Made by a program: the position numbers and the translations under genes | Shown here: positions 26,091 to 38,812 of the stretch, in pieces | Layout of the letters: each line of letters starts with the position of its first letter | Position numbering within the stretch: the stretch's first letter is position 1 | Notes under the pieces: model-generated | What the model was told of the DNA's origin: nothing | Databases searched by the model: none | What the model saw: only the letters and a program-made list of their open reading frames with translations | Assembly: GCF_051014685.1 (NCBI RefSeq) | Contig: NW_027478903.1 | Span: 124,001 to 188,000, forward strand | Direction: 5' to 3' | Length of the DNA: 64,000 nucleotides | Source of the DNA: Ptiloglossa arizonensis | Lineage: Eukaryota; Arthropoda; Insecta; Hymenoptera; Colletidae

Positions 26091-27329
26091 ACGTTCGATT
26101 ACAACGGTATGTGTATTTCTTCCCTTGGCCATTCTGGTTAAGCGTTTGGAGCAGCTGAATTGCGAAAAATTTTTTGGCTTCTCAACCATTTCTTGGCTTC
26201 AAACTCCCATATCTCGCGAACGGATTGACCTAACCCAAAAATTCGTATTGCATCTGAAAGTAGAAACTCACCCGATTACAACGGTATGTGTATTTTTTCC
26301 CTAGGCCATTCTGGTTAAGCGTTTGGAGCAGCAGAAGTGCGACAAATTTGTTGCCTTCTCAACCATTTCTTAGCTTCAAACTCCCATATCTCTCGAACGG
26401 ATTGACGTAACCCAAAAATTCCTATTGCATCTGAAAGTAGAATCTCGCCAGATTACAACGGTATGTGTGTTTTTTCCCTAGGCCATTCTGGTTAAGCGTT
26501 TGGAGCAGCAGAATTGCGAAAAATTTTTTGCCTTCTCAACCATTTCTTGGCTTCAAAGGCCCATATCTCGCGAACGGATTGACCTAACCCAAAAATTCCT
26601 ATTGCATCTGAAAGTTGTAACTCGCCCGATTACAACGGTATGTGTATTTTTTCCCTAGACCATTCCGGTTAAGCGTTTGGAGCAGCAGAATTGTGAAAAA
26701 TTTTTTGCCTTCTCTACCATTTCTTGGCTTCAAACTCCCATATCTCGCGAACGGATTGACCTAACCCAAAAATTCCTATTGCATCTGAAAGTAGAAACTC
26801 GCCCGATTACAACGGTTTGTGGATTTTTTCCCTAGGCCATTCTGGTTAAGCGTTTGGAGCAGCAGAATTGCGAAAAATTTTTTGGCTTCTCAACCATTTC
26901 GTGGCTTCAAACTCCCATATCTCGCGAACGGATTGACCTAACCCAAAAATTCGTATTGCATCTGAAAGTAGAAACTCACCCGATTACAACGGTATGTGTA
27001 TTTTTTCCCTAGGCCATTCTGGTTAAGCGTTTGGAGCAGCAGAAGTGCGAAAAATTTGTTGCCTTCTCAACCATTTCTTAGCTTCAAACTCCCATATCTC
27101 TCGAACGGATTGACGTAACCCAAAAATTCCTATTGCATCTGAAAGTAGAAACTCGCCAGATTACAACGGTATGTGTGTTTTTTCCCTAGGCCATTCTGGT
27201 TAAGCGTTTGGAGCAGCAGAATTGCGAAAAATTTTTTGCCTTCTCAACCATTTCTTGGCTTCAAAGTCCCATATCTCGCGAACGGATTGACCTAACCCAA
27301 AAATTCCTATTGCATCTGAAAGTAGAAAC
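26091..27329. repeat. 7-monomer tandem duplication, first unit
   Basis: A 1239-bp unit that starts at ACGTTCGATT and is followed directly by a second copy at 27330. It carries CTTCCCTTGGCC, CAGCTGAATTGCG, ATTCGTATTGC, GCGACAAATTTG, GTAGAATCTCGCCAG, AAAGGCCCATATC, GTTGTAACTCG, CGGTTTGTGGATTT and CATTTCGTGGC, all of which recur 1239 bp downstream. The right copy of the segmental duplication has this stretch only once, near 35113-36350. Confidence 0.9.
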
Positions 27330-28568
27330 ACGTTCGATTACAACGGTATGTGTATTTCTTCCCTTGGCCATTCTGGTTAAGCGTTTGGAGCAGCTGAATT
27401 GCGAAAAATTTTTTGGCTTCTCAACCATTTCTTGGCTTCAAACTCCCATATCTCGCGAACGGATTGACCTAACCCAAAAATTCGTATTGCATCTGAAAGT
27501 AGAAACTCACCCGATTACAACGGTATGTGTATTTTTTCCCTAGGCCATTCTGGTTAAGCGTTTGGAGCAGCAGAAGTGCGACAAATTTGTTGCCTTCTCA
27601 ACCATTTCTTAGCTTCAAACTCCCATATCTCTCGAACGGATTGACGTAACCCAAAAATTCCTATTGCATCTGAAAGTAGAATCTCGCCAGATTACAACGG
27701 TATGTGTGTTTTTTCCCTAGGCCATTCTGGTTAAGCGTTTGGAGCAGCAGAATTGCGAAAAATTTTTTGCCTTCTCAACCATTTCTTGGCTTCAAAGGCC
27801 CATATCTCGCGAACGGATTGACCTAACCCAAAAATTCCTATTGCATCTGAAAGTTGTAACTCGCCCGATTACAACGGTATGTGTATTTTTTCCCTAGACC
27901 ATTCCGGTTAAGCGTTTGGAGCAGCAGAATTGTGAAAAATTTTTTGCCTTCTCTACCATTTCTTGGCTTCAAACTCCCATATCTCGCGAACGGATTGACC
28001 TAACCCAAAAATTCCTATTGCATCTGAAAGTAGAAACTCGCCCGATTACAACGGTTTGTGGATTTTTTCCCTAGGCCATTCTGGTTAAGCGTTTGGAGCA
28101 GCAGAATTGCGAAAAATTTTTTGGCTTCTCAACCATTTCGTGGCTTCAAACTCCCATATCTCGCGAACGGATTGACCTAACCCAAAAATTCGTATTGCAT
28201 CTGAAAGTAGAAACTCACCCGATTACAACGGTATGTGTATTTTTTCCCTAGGCCATTCTGGTTAAGCGTTTGGAGCAGCAGAAGTGCGAAAAATTTGTTG
28301 CCTTCTCAACCATTTCTTAGCTTCAAACTCCCATATCTCTCGAACGGATTGACGTAACCCAAAAATTCCTATTGCATCTGAAAGTAGAAACTCGCCAGAT
28401 TACAACGGTATGTGTGTTTTTTCCCTAGGCCATTCTGGTTAAGCGTTTGGAGCAGCAGAATTGCGAAAAATTTTTTGCCTTCTCAACCATTTCTTGGCTT
28501 CAAAGTCCCATATCTCGCGAACGGATTGACCTAACCCAAAAATTCCTATTGCATCTGAAAGTAGAAAC
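27330..28568. repeat. 7-monomer tandem duplication, second unit
   Basis: Second 1239-bp unit. Its left junction lies inside a monomer at about position 79 of the 177. Upstream of 27330 the sequence is of the CTTCAAAGTCCC / GACCTAACCC type, and downstream it is the ACACGTTCG type. The hybrid monomer keeps 177 bp, so exchange was in register. I see no differences between the two units. Confidence 0.9.
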
Positions 28569-29824
28569 TCGCCCGATTACAACGGTATGTGTATTTTTTC
28601 CCTAGGCCATTCCGGTTAAGCGTTTGGAACAGCAGAATTGTGAAAAATTTTTTGCCTTCTCTACCATTTCTTGGCTTCAAACTCCCATATCTCGCGAACG
28701 GATTGACGTAACCCAAAAATTCCTATTGCATCTGAAAGTAGAAACTCGCCCGATTACAACGGTATGTGTATTTTTTCCCTAGGCCATTCCGGTTAAGCGT
28801 TTGGAGCAGCAGAATTGTGAAAAATTTTTTGCCTTCTCTACCATTTCTTGGCTTCAAACTCCCATATCTCGCGAACGGATTGACCTAACCCAAAAATTCC
28901 TATTGCATCTGAAAGTAGAAACTCGCCCGATTACAACGGTATGTGTATTTTTTCCCAACCCATTCTGGTTAAGCGTTTGGAGCAGCAGAATTGTGAAAAA
29001 TTTTTTGCCTTCTCTACCATTTCTTGGCTTCAAACTCCCATATCTCGCGAACAAACTGACCTAACCCAAAAATTCCTATTGCATCTGAAAGTAGAAACTC
29101 GCCCGATTACAGCGGTATGTGTATTTTCTCCCTTGGCCATTTTGGTTAAGCGTTTGGAGCAGCTGAATTGCGAAAAATTTTTTGCCTTCTCAACCATTTC
29201 TTGGATTCAAACTCCCATATCTCGCGAACGGATTGACCTAACCCAAAAATTCCTATTGCATCTGAAAGTAGAAACTCGCCCGATTACAACCGTGTGTGTA
29301 TTTTTTCCCTAGGCCATTCTGGTTAAGCGTTTGGAGCAGCAGAATTGTGAAAAATTTTTTGCCTTCTCTACCATTTCTTGGCTTCAAACTCCCATATCTC
29401 GCGAACGGATTGACGTAACCCAAAAATTCCTATTGCATCTGAAAGTAGAAACTCGCCCGATTACAACGGTATGTGTATTTTTTCCCTAGGCCATTTTGGT
29501 TAAGCGTTTGGAGCAGCAGAATTGCGAAAAATTTTTTGCCTTCTCAACCATTTCTTAGCTTCAAACTCCCATATCTCGCGAACGGATTGACCTAACCCAA
29601 AAATTCCTATTGCATCTGAAAGTAGAAACTCGCCCGATTACAGCGGTATGTGTATTTTTTCCCTTGGCCATTTTGGTTAAGCGTTTGGAGCAGCAGAACT
29701 GCGAAAAATTTGTTGTCTTCTTAACCATTTCTTAGCTTCAAACTCCCATATCTCGCGAACGGATTGACCTAAACCAAAAATTCCTATTGCATCTGAAAGT
29801 AGAAACTCGCCCGATTACAACGGT

Positions 29825-31769
29825 ATGTGTATTTTTTCCCAACCCATTCTGGTTAAGCGTTTGGAGCAGCAGAATTGTGAAAAATTTTTTGCCTTCTCTA
29901 CCATTTCTTGGCTTCAAACTCCCATATCTCGCCAACAAACTGACCTAACCCAAAAATTCCTATTGCATCTGAAAGTAGAAACTCGCCCGATTACAGCGGT
30001 ATGTGTAATTTCTCCCTTGGCCATTTTGGTTAAGCGTTTGGAGCAGCTGAATTGCGAAAAATTTTTTGCCTTCTCAACCATTTCTTGGCTTCAAACTCCC
30101 ATATCTCGCGAACGGATTGACCTAACCCAAAAATTCCTATTGCATCTGAAAGTAGAAACTCGCCCGATTACAACCGTGTGTGTATTTTTTCCCTAGGCCA
30201 TTCTGGTTAAGCGTTTGGAGCAGCAGAATTGTGAAAAATTTTTTGCCTTCTCTACCATTTCTTGGCTTCAAACTCCCATATCTCGCGAACGGATTGACCT
30301 AACCCAAAAATTCCTATTGCATCTGAAAGTAGAAACTCGCCCGATTACAACGGTATGTGTATTTTTTCCCTAGCCCATTCCGGTTAAGCGTTTGGAGCAG
30401 CAGAATTGTGAAAAATTTTTTGCCTTCTCTACCATTTCTTGGCTTCAAACTCCCATATCTCGCGAACAGACTGACCTAACCCAAAAATTCCTATTGCATC
30501 TGAAAGTAGAAACTCGCCCGATTACAGCGGTATGTGTATTTTTTCCCTTGGCCATTTTGGTTAAGCGTTTGGAGCAGCAGAATTGCGAAAAATTTTTTGC
30601 CTTCCCAACCATTTCTTGGCTTCAAACTCCCATATCTCGCGAACGGATTAACCTAACCCAAAAATTCCTATTGCATCTGAAAGTAGAAACACGCCCGATT
30701 ACAACGGTATGTGTATTTCTTCCCTTGGCCATTCTGGTTAAGCGTTTGGAGCAGCTGAATTGCGAAAAATTTTTTGGCTTCTCAACCATTTCTTGGCTTC
30801 AAACTCCCATATCTCGCGAACGGATTGACCTAACCCAAAAATTCGTATTGCATCTGAAAGTAGAAACTCACCCGATTACAACGGTATGTGTATTTTTTCC
30901 CTAGGCCATTCTGGTTAAGCGTTTGGAGCAGCAGAAGTGCGACAAATTTGTTGCCTTCTCAACCATTTCTTAGCTTCAAACTCCCATATCTCTCGAACGG
31001 ATTGACGTAACCCAAAAATTCCTATTGCACCTGAAAGTAGAAACTCGCCCGATTACAACGGTATGTGTATTTTTTCCCAACCCATTCTGGTTAAGCGTTT
31101 GGAGCAGCAGAATTGTGAAAAATTTTTTGCCTTCTCTACCATTTCTTGGCTTCAAACTCCCATATCTCGCGAACAAACTGACCTAACCCAAACATTCCTA
31201 TTGCATCTGAAAGTAGAAACTCGCCCGATTACAGCGGTATGTGTATTTTCTCCCTTGGCCATTTTGGTTAAGCGTTTGGAGCAGCTGAATTGCGAAAAAT
31301 TTTTTGCCTTCTCAACCATTTCTTGGATTCAAACTCCCATATCTCGCGAACGGATTGACCTAACCCAAAAATTCCTATTGCATCTGAAAGTAGAAACTCG
31401 CCCGATTACAACCGTGTGTGTATTTTTTCCCTAGGCCATTCTGGTTAAGCGTTTGGAGCAGCAGAATTGTGAAAAATTTTTTGCCTTCTCTACCATTTCT
31501 TGGCTTCAAACTCCCATATCTCGCGAACGGATTGACGTAACCCAAAAATTCCTATTGCATCTGAAAGTAGAAACTCGCTCGATTACAACGGTATGTGTAT
31601 TTTTTCCCTAGGCCATTCTGGTTAAGCGTTCGGAGCAGCAGAATTGCGAAAAATTTTTGGCCTTCTCAACCATTTCTTGTCTTCAAACTCCCATCTCTCG
31701 CGAACGGATTGACCTAACCCGAAAATTCCTATTGCATCTGAAAGTAGAAACTCGCCCGATTACAACGGT
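29825..31769. repeat. 11-monomer tandem unit, copy 1
   Basis: A 1945-bp unit (11 monomers minus 2 bases) that recurs immediately at 31770. Both minus-one bases are CCCAACCC monomers, here at 29838 and 31076. Markers: CGCCAACAAACTG, GTGTAATTTCTCCC, CAGCTGAATTGCG, ACAACCGTGTGTG, CTTCCCAACC, CACCTGAAAG and CAAACATTCC. The chosen edges are approximate; homology at this offset runs from about 29788 to 31783. Confidence 0.82.
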
Positions 31770-33714
31770 ATGTGTATTTTTTCCCAACCCATTCTGGTTA
31801 AGCGTTTGGAGCAGCAGAATTGTGAAAAATTTTTTGCCTTCTCTACCATTTCTTGGCTTCAAACTCCCATATCTCGCCAACAAACTGACCTAACCCAAAA
31901 ATTCCTATTGCATCTGAAAGTAGAAACTCGCCCGATTACAGCGGTATGTGTAATTTCTCCCTTGGCCATTTTGGTTAAGCGTTTGGAGCAGCTGAATTGC
32001 GAAAAATTTTTTGCCTTCTCAACCATTTCTTGGCTTCAAACTCCCATATCTCGCGAACGGATTGACCTAACCCAAAAATTCCTATTGCATCTGAAAGTAG
32101 AAACTCGCCCGATTACAACCGTGTGTGTATTTTTTCCCTAGGCCATTCTGGTTAAGCGTTTGGAGCAGCAGAATTGTGAAAAATTTTTTGCCTTCTCTAC
32201 CATTTCTTGGCTTCAAACTCCCATATCTCGCGAACGGATTGACCTAACCCAAAAATTCCTATTGCATCTGAAAGTAGAAACTCGCCCGATTACAACGGTA
32301 TGTGTATTTTTTCCCTAGCCCATTCCGGTTAAGCGTTTGGAGCAGCAGAATTGTGAAAAATTTTTTGCCTTCTCTACCATTTCTTGGCTTCAAACTCCCA
32401 TATCTCGCGAACAGACTGACCTAACCCAAAAATTCCTATTGCATCTGAAAGTAGAAACTCGCCCGATTACAGCGGTATGTGTATTTTTTCCCTTGGCCAT
32501 TTTGGTTAAGCGTTTGGAGCAGCAGAATTGCGAAAAATTTTTTGCCTTCCCAACCATTTCTTGGCTTCAAACTCCCATATCTCGCGAACGGATTAACCTA
32601 ACCCAAAAATTCCTATTGCATCTGAAAGTAGAAACACGCCCGATTACAACGGTATGTGTATTTCTTCCCTTGGCCATTCTGGTTAAGCGTTTGGAGCAGC
32701 TGAATTGCGAAAAATTTTTTGGCTTCTCAACCATTTCTTGGCTTCAAACTCCCATATCTCGCGAACGGATTGACCTAACCCAAAAATTCGTATTGCATCT
32801 GAAAGTAGAAACTCACCCGATTACAACGGTATGTGTATTTTTTCCCTAGGCCATTCTGGTTAAGCGTTTGGAGCAGCAGAAGTGCGACAAATTTGTTGCC
32901 TTCTCAACCATTTCTTAGCTTCAAACTCCCATATCTCTCGAACGGATTGACGTAACCCAAAAATTCCTATTGCACCTGAAAGTAGAAACTCGCCCGATTA
33001 CAACGGTATGTGTATTTTTTCCCAACCCATTCTGGTTAAGCGTTTGGAGCAGCAGAATTGTGAAAAATTTTTTGCCTTCTCTACCATTTCTTGGCTTCAA
33101 ACTCCCATATCTCGCGAACAAACTGACCTAACCCAAACATTCCTATTGCATCTGAAAGTAGAAACTCGCCCGATTACAGCGGTATGTGTATTTTCTCCCT
33201 TGGCCATTTTGGTTAAGCGTTTGGAGCAGCTGAATTGCGAAAAATTTTTTGCCTTCTCAACCATTTCTTGGATTCAAACTCCCATATCTCGCGAACGGAT
33301 TGACCTAACCCAAAAATTCCTATTGCATCTGAAAGTAGAAACTCGCCCGATTACAACCGTGTGTGTATTTTTTCCCTAGGCCATTCTGGTTAAGCGTTTG
33401 GAGCAGCAGAATTGTGAAAAATTTTTTGCCTTCTCTACCATTTCTTGGCTTCAAACTCCCATATCTCGCGAACGGATTGACGTAACCCAAAAATTCCTAT
33501 TGCATCTGAAAGTAGAAACTCGCTCGATTACAACGGTATGTGTATTTTTTCCCTAGGCCATTCTGGTTAAGCGTTCGGAGCAGCAGAATTGCGAAAAATT
33601 TTTGGCCTTCTCAACCATTTCTTGTCTTCAAACTCCCATCTCTCGCGAACGGATTGACCTAACCCGAAAATTCCTATTGCATCTGAAAGTAGAAACTCGC
33701 CCGATTACAACGGT
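31770..33714. repeat. 11-monomer tandem unit, copy 2
   Basis: Second copy of the 1945-bp unit. The joint near 31735-31785 is a hybrid monomer: its left half carries CATCTCTCGCG and ACCCGAAAATTCC, like 24630 and 33650, and its right half the CCCAACCC form. After about 33728 the sequence follows the right copy of the block III duplication. The CTTCCCAACC substitution is present in both units (30600 and 32547) but not at 26000 or 38390, so it predates this duplication and is private to it. Confidence 0.82.
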
Positions 33715-36700
33715 ATGTGTATTTTTTCCCTAGGCCATTCTGGTTAAGCGTTTGGAGCAGCAGAATTGTGAAAAATTTTTTGCCTTCTCAACCATTTCTT
33801 AGCTTCAAACTCCCATATCTCGCGAACGCATTGACCTAACCCAAAAATTCCTATTGCATCTGAAAGTAGAAACTCGCCCGATTACAGCGGTATGTGTATT
33901 TTTTCCCTTGGCCATTTTGGTTAAGCGTTTGGAGCAGCAGAACTGCGAAAAATTTGTTGTCTTCTTAACCATTTCTTAGCTTCAAACTCCCATATCTCTC
34001 GAACGGATTGACGTAACCCAAAAATTCCTATTGCATCTGAAAGTAGAAACTCGCCAGATTACAACGGTATGTGTGTTTTTTCCCTAGGCCATTCTGGTTA
34101 AGCGTTTGGAGCAGCAGAATTGCGAAAAATTTTTTGCCTTCTCAACCATTTCTTGGATTCAAAGTCCCATATCTCGCGAACGGATTGACATAACCCAAAA
34201 ATTCCTATTGCATCTGAAAGTAGAAACTCGCCCGATTACAACGGTATGTGTATTTTTTCCCTAGGCCATTCCGGTTAAGCGTTTGGAGCAGCAGAATTGT
34301 GAAAAATTTTTTGCCTTCTCTACCATTTCTTGGCTTCAAACTCCCATATCTCGCGAACGGATTGACCTAACCCAAAAATTCCTATTGCATCTGAAAGTAG
34401 AAACTCGCCCGATTACAACGGTGTGTGTATTTTTTCCCTAGACCATTCTGGTTAAGCGTTTGGAGCAGCAGAATTGCGAAAAATTTTTTGCCTTCTCAAC
34501 AATTTCTTGGCTTCAAACTCCCATATCTTGCGAACGAGTTGACCTAACCCAAAACTTTCTATTGCATCTGAAAGTAGAAACTCGCCCGATTACAACGGTA
34601 TGTGTATTTTTTCCCTAGGCCATTCTGGTTAAGCGTTCGGAGCCTCAGAATTGGGAAAAATTTTTTGCCTTCTTAACCATTTCTTGTCTTCAAACTCCCA
34701 TATCTCGCGAACGGATTGACCAAACCCAAAAATTCCTATTGCATCTGAAAGTAGAAACTCGCCCGATTACAACGGTATGTGTATTTTTTCCCTAGCCCAT
34801 TCTGGTTAAGCGTTTGGAGCAGCAGAATTGTGAAAAATTTTTTGCCTTCTCTACCATTTCTTGGCTTCAAACTCCCATATCTCGCGAACAGACTGACCTA
34901 ACCCAAAAATTCCTATTGCATCTGAAAGTAGAAACTCGCCCGATTACAGCGGTATGTGTATTTTTTCCCTTGGCCATTTTGGTTAAGCGTTTGGAGCAGC
35001 AGAATTGCGAAAAATTTTTTGCCTTCTCAACCATTTCTTGGCTTCAAACTCCCATATCTCGCGAACGGATTAACCTAACCCAAAAATTCCTATTGCATCT
35101 GAAAGTAGAAACACGTTCGATTACAACGGTATGTGTATTTCTTCCCTTGGCCATTCTGGTTAAGCGTTTGGAGCAGCTGAATTGCGAAAAATTTTTTGGC
35201 TTCTCAACCATTTCTTGGCTTCAAACTCCCATATCTCGCGAACGGATTGACCTAACCCAAAAATTCGTATTGCATCTGAAAGTAGAAACTCACCCGATTA
35301 CAACGGTATGTGTATTTTTTCCCTAGGCCATTCTGGTTAAGCGTTTGGAGCAGCAGAAGTGCGACAAATTTGTTGCCTTCTCAACCATTTCTTAGCTTCA
35401 AACTCCCATATCTCTCGAACGGATTGACGTAACCCAAAAATTCCTATTGCATCTGAAAGTAGAATCTCGCCAGATTACAACGGTATGTGTGTTTTTTCCC
35501 TAGGCCATTCTGGTTAAGCGTTTGGAGCAGCAGAATTGCGAAAAATTTTTTGCCTTCTCAACCATTTCTTGGCTTCAAAGGCCCATATCTCGCGAACGGA
35601 TTGACCTAACCCAAAAATTCCTATTGCATCTGAAAGTTGAAACTCGCCCGATTACAACGGTATGTGTATTTTTTCCCTAGGCCATTCCGGTTAAGCGTTT
35701 GGAGCAGCAGAATTGTGAAAAATTTTTTGCCTTCTCTACCATTTCTTGGCTTCAAACTCCCATATCTCGCGAACGGATTGACCTAACCCAAAAATTCCTA
35801 TTGCATCTGAAAGTAGAAACTCGCCCGATTACAACGGTTTGTGGATTTTTTCCCTAGGCCATTCTGGTTAAGCGTTTGGAGCAGCAGAATTGCGAAAAAT
35901 TTTTTGGCTTCTCAACCATTTCGTGGCTTCAAACTCCCATATCTCGCGAACGGATTGACCTAACCCAAAAATTCGTATTGCATCTGAAAGTAGAAACTCA
36001 CCCGATTACAACGGTATGTGTATTTTTTCCCTAGGCCATTCTGGTTAAGCGTTTGGAGCAGCAGAAGTGCGAAAAATTTGTTGCCTTCTCAACCATTTCT
36101 TAGCTTCAAACTCCCATATCTCTCGAACGGATTGACGTAACCCAAAAATTCCTATTGCATCTGAAAGTAGAAACTCGCCAGATTACAACGGTATGTGTGT
36201 TTTTTCCCTAGGCCATTCTGGTTAAGCGTTTGGAGCAGCAGAATTGCGAAAAATTTTTTGCCTTCTCAACCATTTCTTGGCTTCAAAGTCCCATATCTCG
36301 CGAACGGATTGACCTAACCCAAAAATTCCTATTGCATCTGAAAGTAGAAACTCGCCCGATTACAACGGTATGTGTATTTTTTCCCTAGGCCATTCCGGTT
36401 AAGCGTTTGGAACAGCAGAATTGTGAAAAATTTTTTGCCTTCTCTACCATTTCTTGGCTTCAAACTCCCATATCTCGCGAACGGATTGACGTAACCCAAA
36501 AATTCCTATTGCATCTGAAAGTAGAAACTCGCCCGATTACAACGGTATGTGTATTTTTTCCCTAGGCCATTCCGGTTAAGCGTTTGGAGCAGCAGAATTG
36601 TGAAAAATTTTTTGCCTTCTCTACCATTTCTTGGCTTCAAACTCCCATATCTCGCGAACGGATTGACCTAACCCAAAAATTCCTATTGCATCTGAAAGTA

Positions 36701-38812
36701 GAAACTCGCCCGATTACAACGGTATGTGTATTTTTTCCCAACCCATTCTGGTTAAGCGTTTGGAGCAGCAGAATTGTGAAAAATTTTTTGCCTTCTCTAC
36801 CATTTCTTGGCTTCAAACTCCCATATCTCGCGAACAAACTGACCTAACCCAAAAATTCCTATTGCATCTGAAAGTAGAAACTCGCCCGATTACAGCGGTA
36901 TGTGTATTTTCTCCCTTGGCCATTTTGGTTAAGCGTTTGGAGCAGCTGAATTGCGAAAAATTTTTTGCCTTCTCAACCATTTCTTGGATTCAAACTCCCA
37001 TATCTCGCGAACGGATTGACCTAACCCAAAAATTCCTATTGCATCTGAAAGTAGAAACTCGCCCGATTACAACCGTGTGTGTATTTTTTCCCTAGGCCAT
37101 TCTGGTTAAGCGTTTGGAGCAGCAGAATTGTGAAAAATTTTTTGCCTTCTCTACCATTTCTTGGCTTCAAACTCCCATATCTCGCGAACGGATTGACGTA
37201 ACCCAAAAATTCCTATTGCATCTGAAAGTAGAAACTCGCCCGATTACAACGGTATGTGTATTTTTTCCCTAGGCCATTTTGGTTAAGCGTTTGGAGCAGC
37301 AGAATTGCGAAAAATTTTTTGCCTTCTCAACCATTTCTTAGCTTCAAACTCCCATATCTCGCGAACGGATTGACCTAACCCAAAAATTCCTATTGCATCT
37401 GAAAGTAGAAACTCGCCCGATTACAGCGGTATGTGTATTTTTTCCCTTGGCCATTTTGGTTAAGCGTTTGGAGCAGCAGAACTGCGAAAAATTTGTTGTC
37501 TTCTTAACCATTTCTTAGCTTCAAACTCCCATATCTCGCGAACGGATTGACCTAAACCAAAAATTCCTATTGCATCTGAAAGTAGAAACTCGCCCGATTA
37601 CAACGGTATGTGTATTTTTTCCCAACCCATTCTGGTTAAGCGTTTGGAGCAGCAGAATTGTGAAAAATTTTTTGCCTTCTCTACCATTTCTTGGCTTCAA
37701 ACTCCCATATCTCGCCAACAAACTGACCTAACCCAAAAATTCCTATTGCATCTGAAAGTAGAAACTCGCCCGATTACAGCGGTATGTGTAATTTCTCCCT
37801 TGGCCATTTTGGTTAAGCGTTTGGAGCAGCTGAATTGCGAAAAATTTTTTGCCTTCTCAACCATTTCTTGGCTTCAAACTCCCATATCTCGCGAACGGAT
37901 TGACCTAACCCAAAAATTCCTATTGCATCTGAAAGTAGAAACTCGCCCGATTACAACCGTGTGTGTATTTTTTCCCTAGGCCATTCTGGTTAAGCGTTTG
38001 GAGCAGCAGAATTGTGAAAAATTTTTTGCCTTCTCTACCATTTCTTGGCTTCAAACTCCCATATCTCGCGAACGGATTGACCTAACCCAAAAATTCCTAT
38101 TGCATCTGAAAGTAGAAACTCGCCCGATTACAACGGTATGTGTATTTTTTCCCTAGCCCATTCCGGTTAAGCGTTTGGAGCAGCAGAATTGTGAAAAATT
38201 TTTTGCCTTCTCTACCATTTCTTGGCTTCAAACTCCCATATCTCGCGAACAGACTGACCTAACCCAAAAATTCCTATTGCATCTGAAAGTAGAAACTCGC
38301 CCGATTACAGCGGTATGTGTATTTTTTCCCTTGGCCATTTTGGTTAAGCGTTTGGAGCAGCAGAATTGCGAAAAATTTTTTGCCTTCTCAACCATTTCTT
38401 GGCTTCAAACTCCCATATCTCGCGAACGGATTAACCTAACCCAAAAATTCCTATTGCATCTGAAAGTAGAAACACGCCCGATTACAACGGTATGTGTATT
38501 TCTTCCCTTGGCCATTCTGGTTAAGCGTTTGGAGCAGCTGAATTGCGAAAAATTTTTTGGCTTCTCAACCATTTCTTGGCTTCAAACTCCCATATCTCGC
38601 GAACGGATTGACCTAACCCAAAAATTCGTATTGCATCTGAAAGTAGAAACTCACCCGATTACAACGGTATGTGTATTTTTTCCCTAGGCCATTCTGGTTA
38701 AGCGTTTGGAGCAGCAGAAGTGCGACAAATTTGTTGCCTTCTCAACCATTTCTTAGCTTCAAACTCCCATATCTCTCGAACGGATTGACGTAACCCAAAA
38801 ATTCCTATTGCA
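32972..38812. repeat. Segmental duplication of block III, right copy (33 monomers)
   Basis: Right copy of 23950-31029, shorter by exactly 7 monomers (1239 bp). Small differences exist, such as GTTGAAACTCG near 35635 against GTTGTAACTCG in both left-copy units, GAACGCATTG (33825) against GAACGGATTG, and TTGCATCTG against TTGAATCTG near 26071. After 38812 it continues as GTAGAATCTCGCCAG, which is also the form near 26430 and 27680. Confidence 0.88.

Larger units (their letters stand above)
23950..31029. repeat. Segmental duplication of block III, left copy (about 40 monomers)
   Basis: This copy matches 32972-38812. The offset is 9022 bp up to about 26090-27330 and 7783 bp afterwards. The 1239-bp change equals the extra 7 monomers present only here. 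Shared markers include GCACCTG at the left edge, CCCAACCC, ACAACCGTGTGTG, AACTTTCTATTG, GAATTGGGAAAAA, ACACGTTCGATT, GGAACAGCAG, CTGACCTAAACC-type monomers and GCGACAAATTTG. The right limit near 31029 is where GCACCTG appears after GACGTAACCC, joining onto another copy of the left end. Confidence 0.88.

Noticed and set aside
5640..38812. Assembly artefact as the sole explanation of the large duplications
   Set aside because: The paired blocks carry private differences (for example CCCGTATC at 9217, the extra monomer near 18.1 kb and the extra 7 monomers at 26-28.5 kb), which simple misassembly of one locus would not produce. I cannot exclude local errors without reads.
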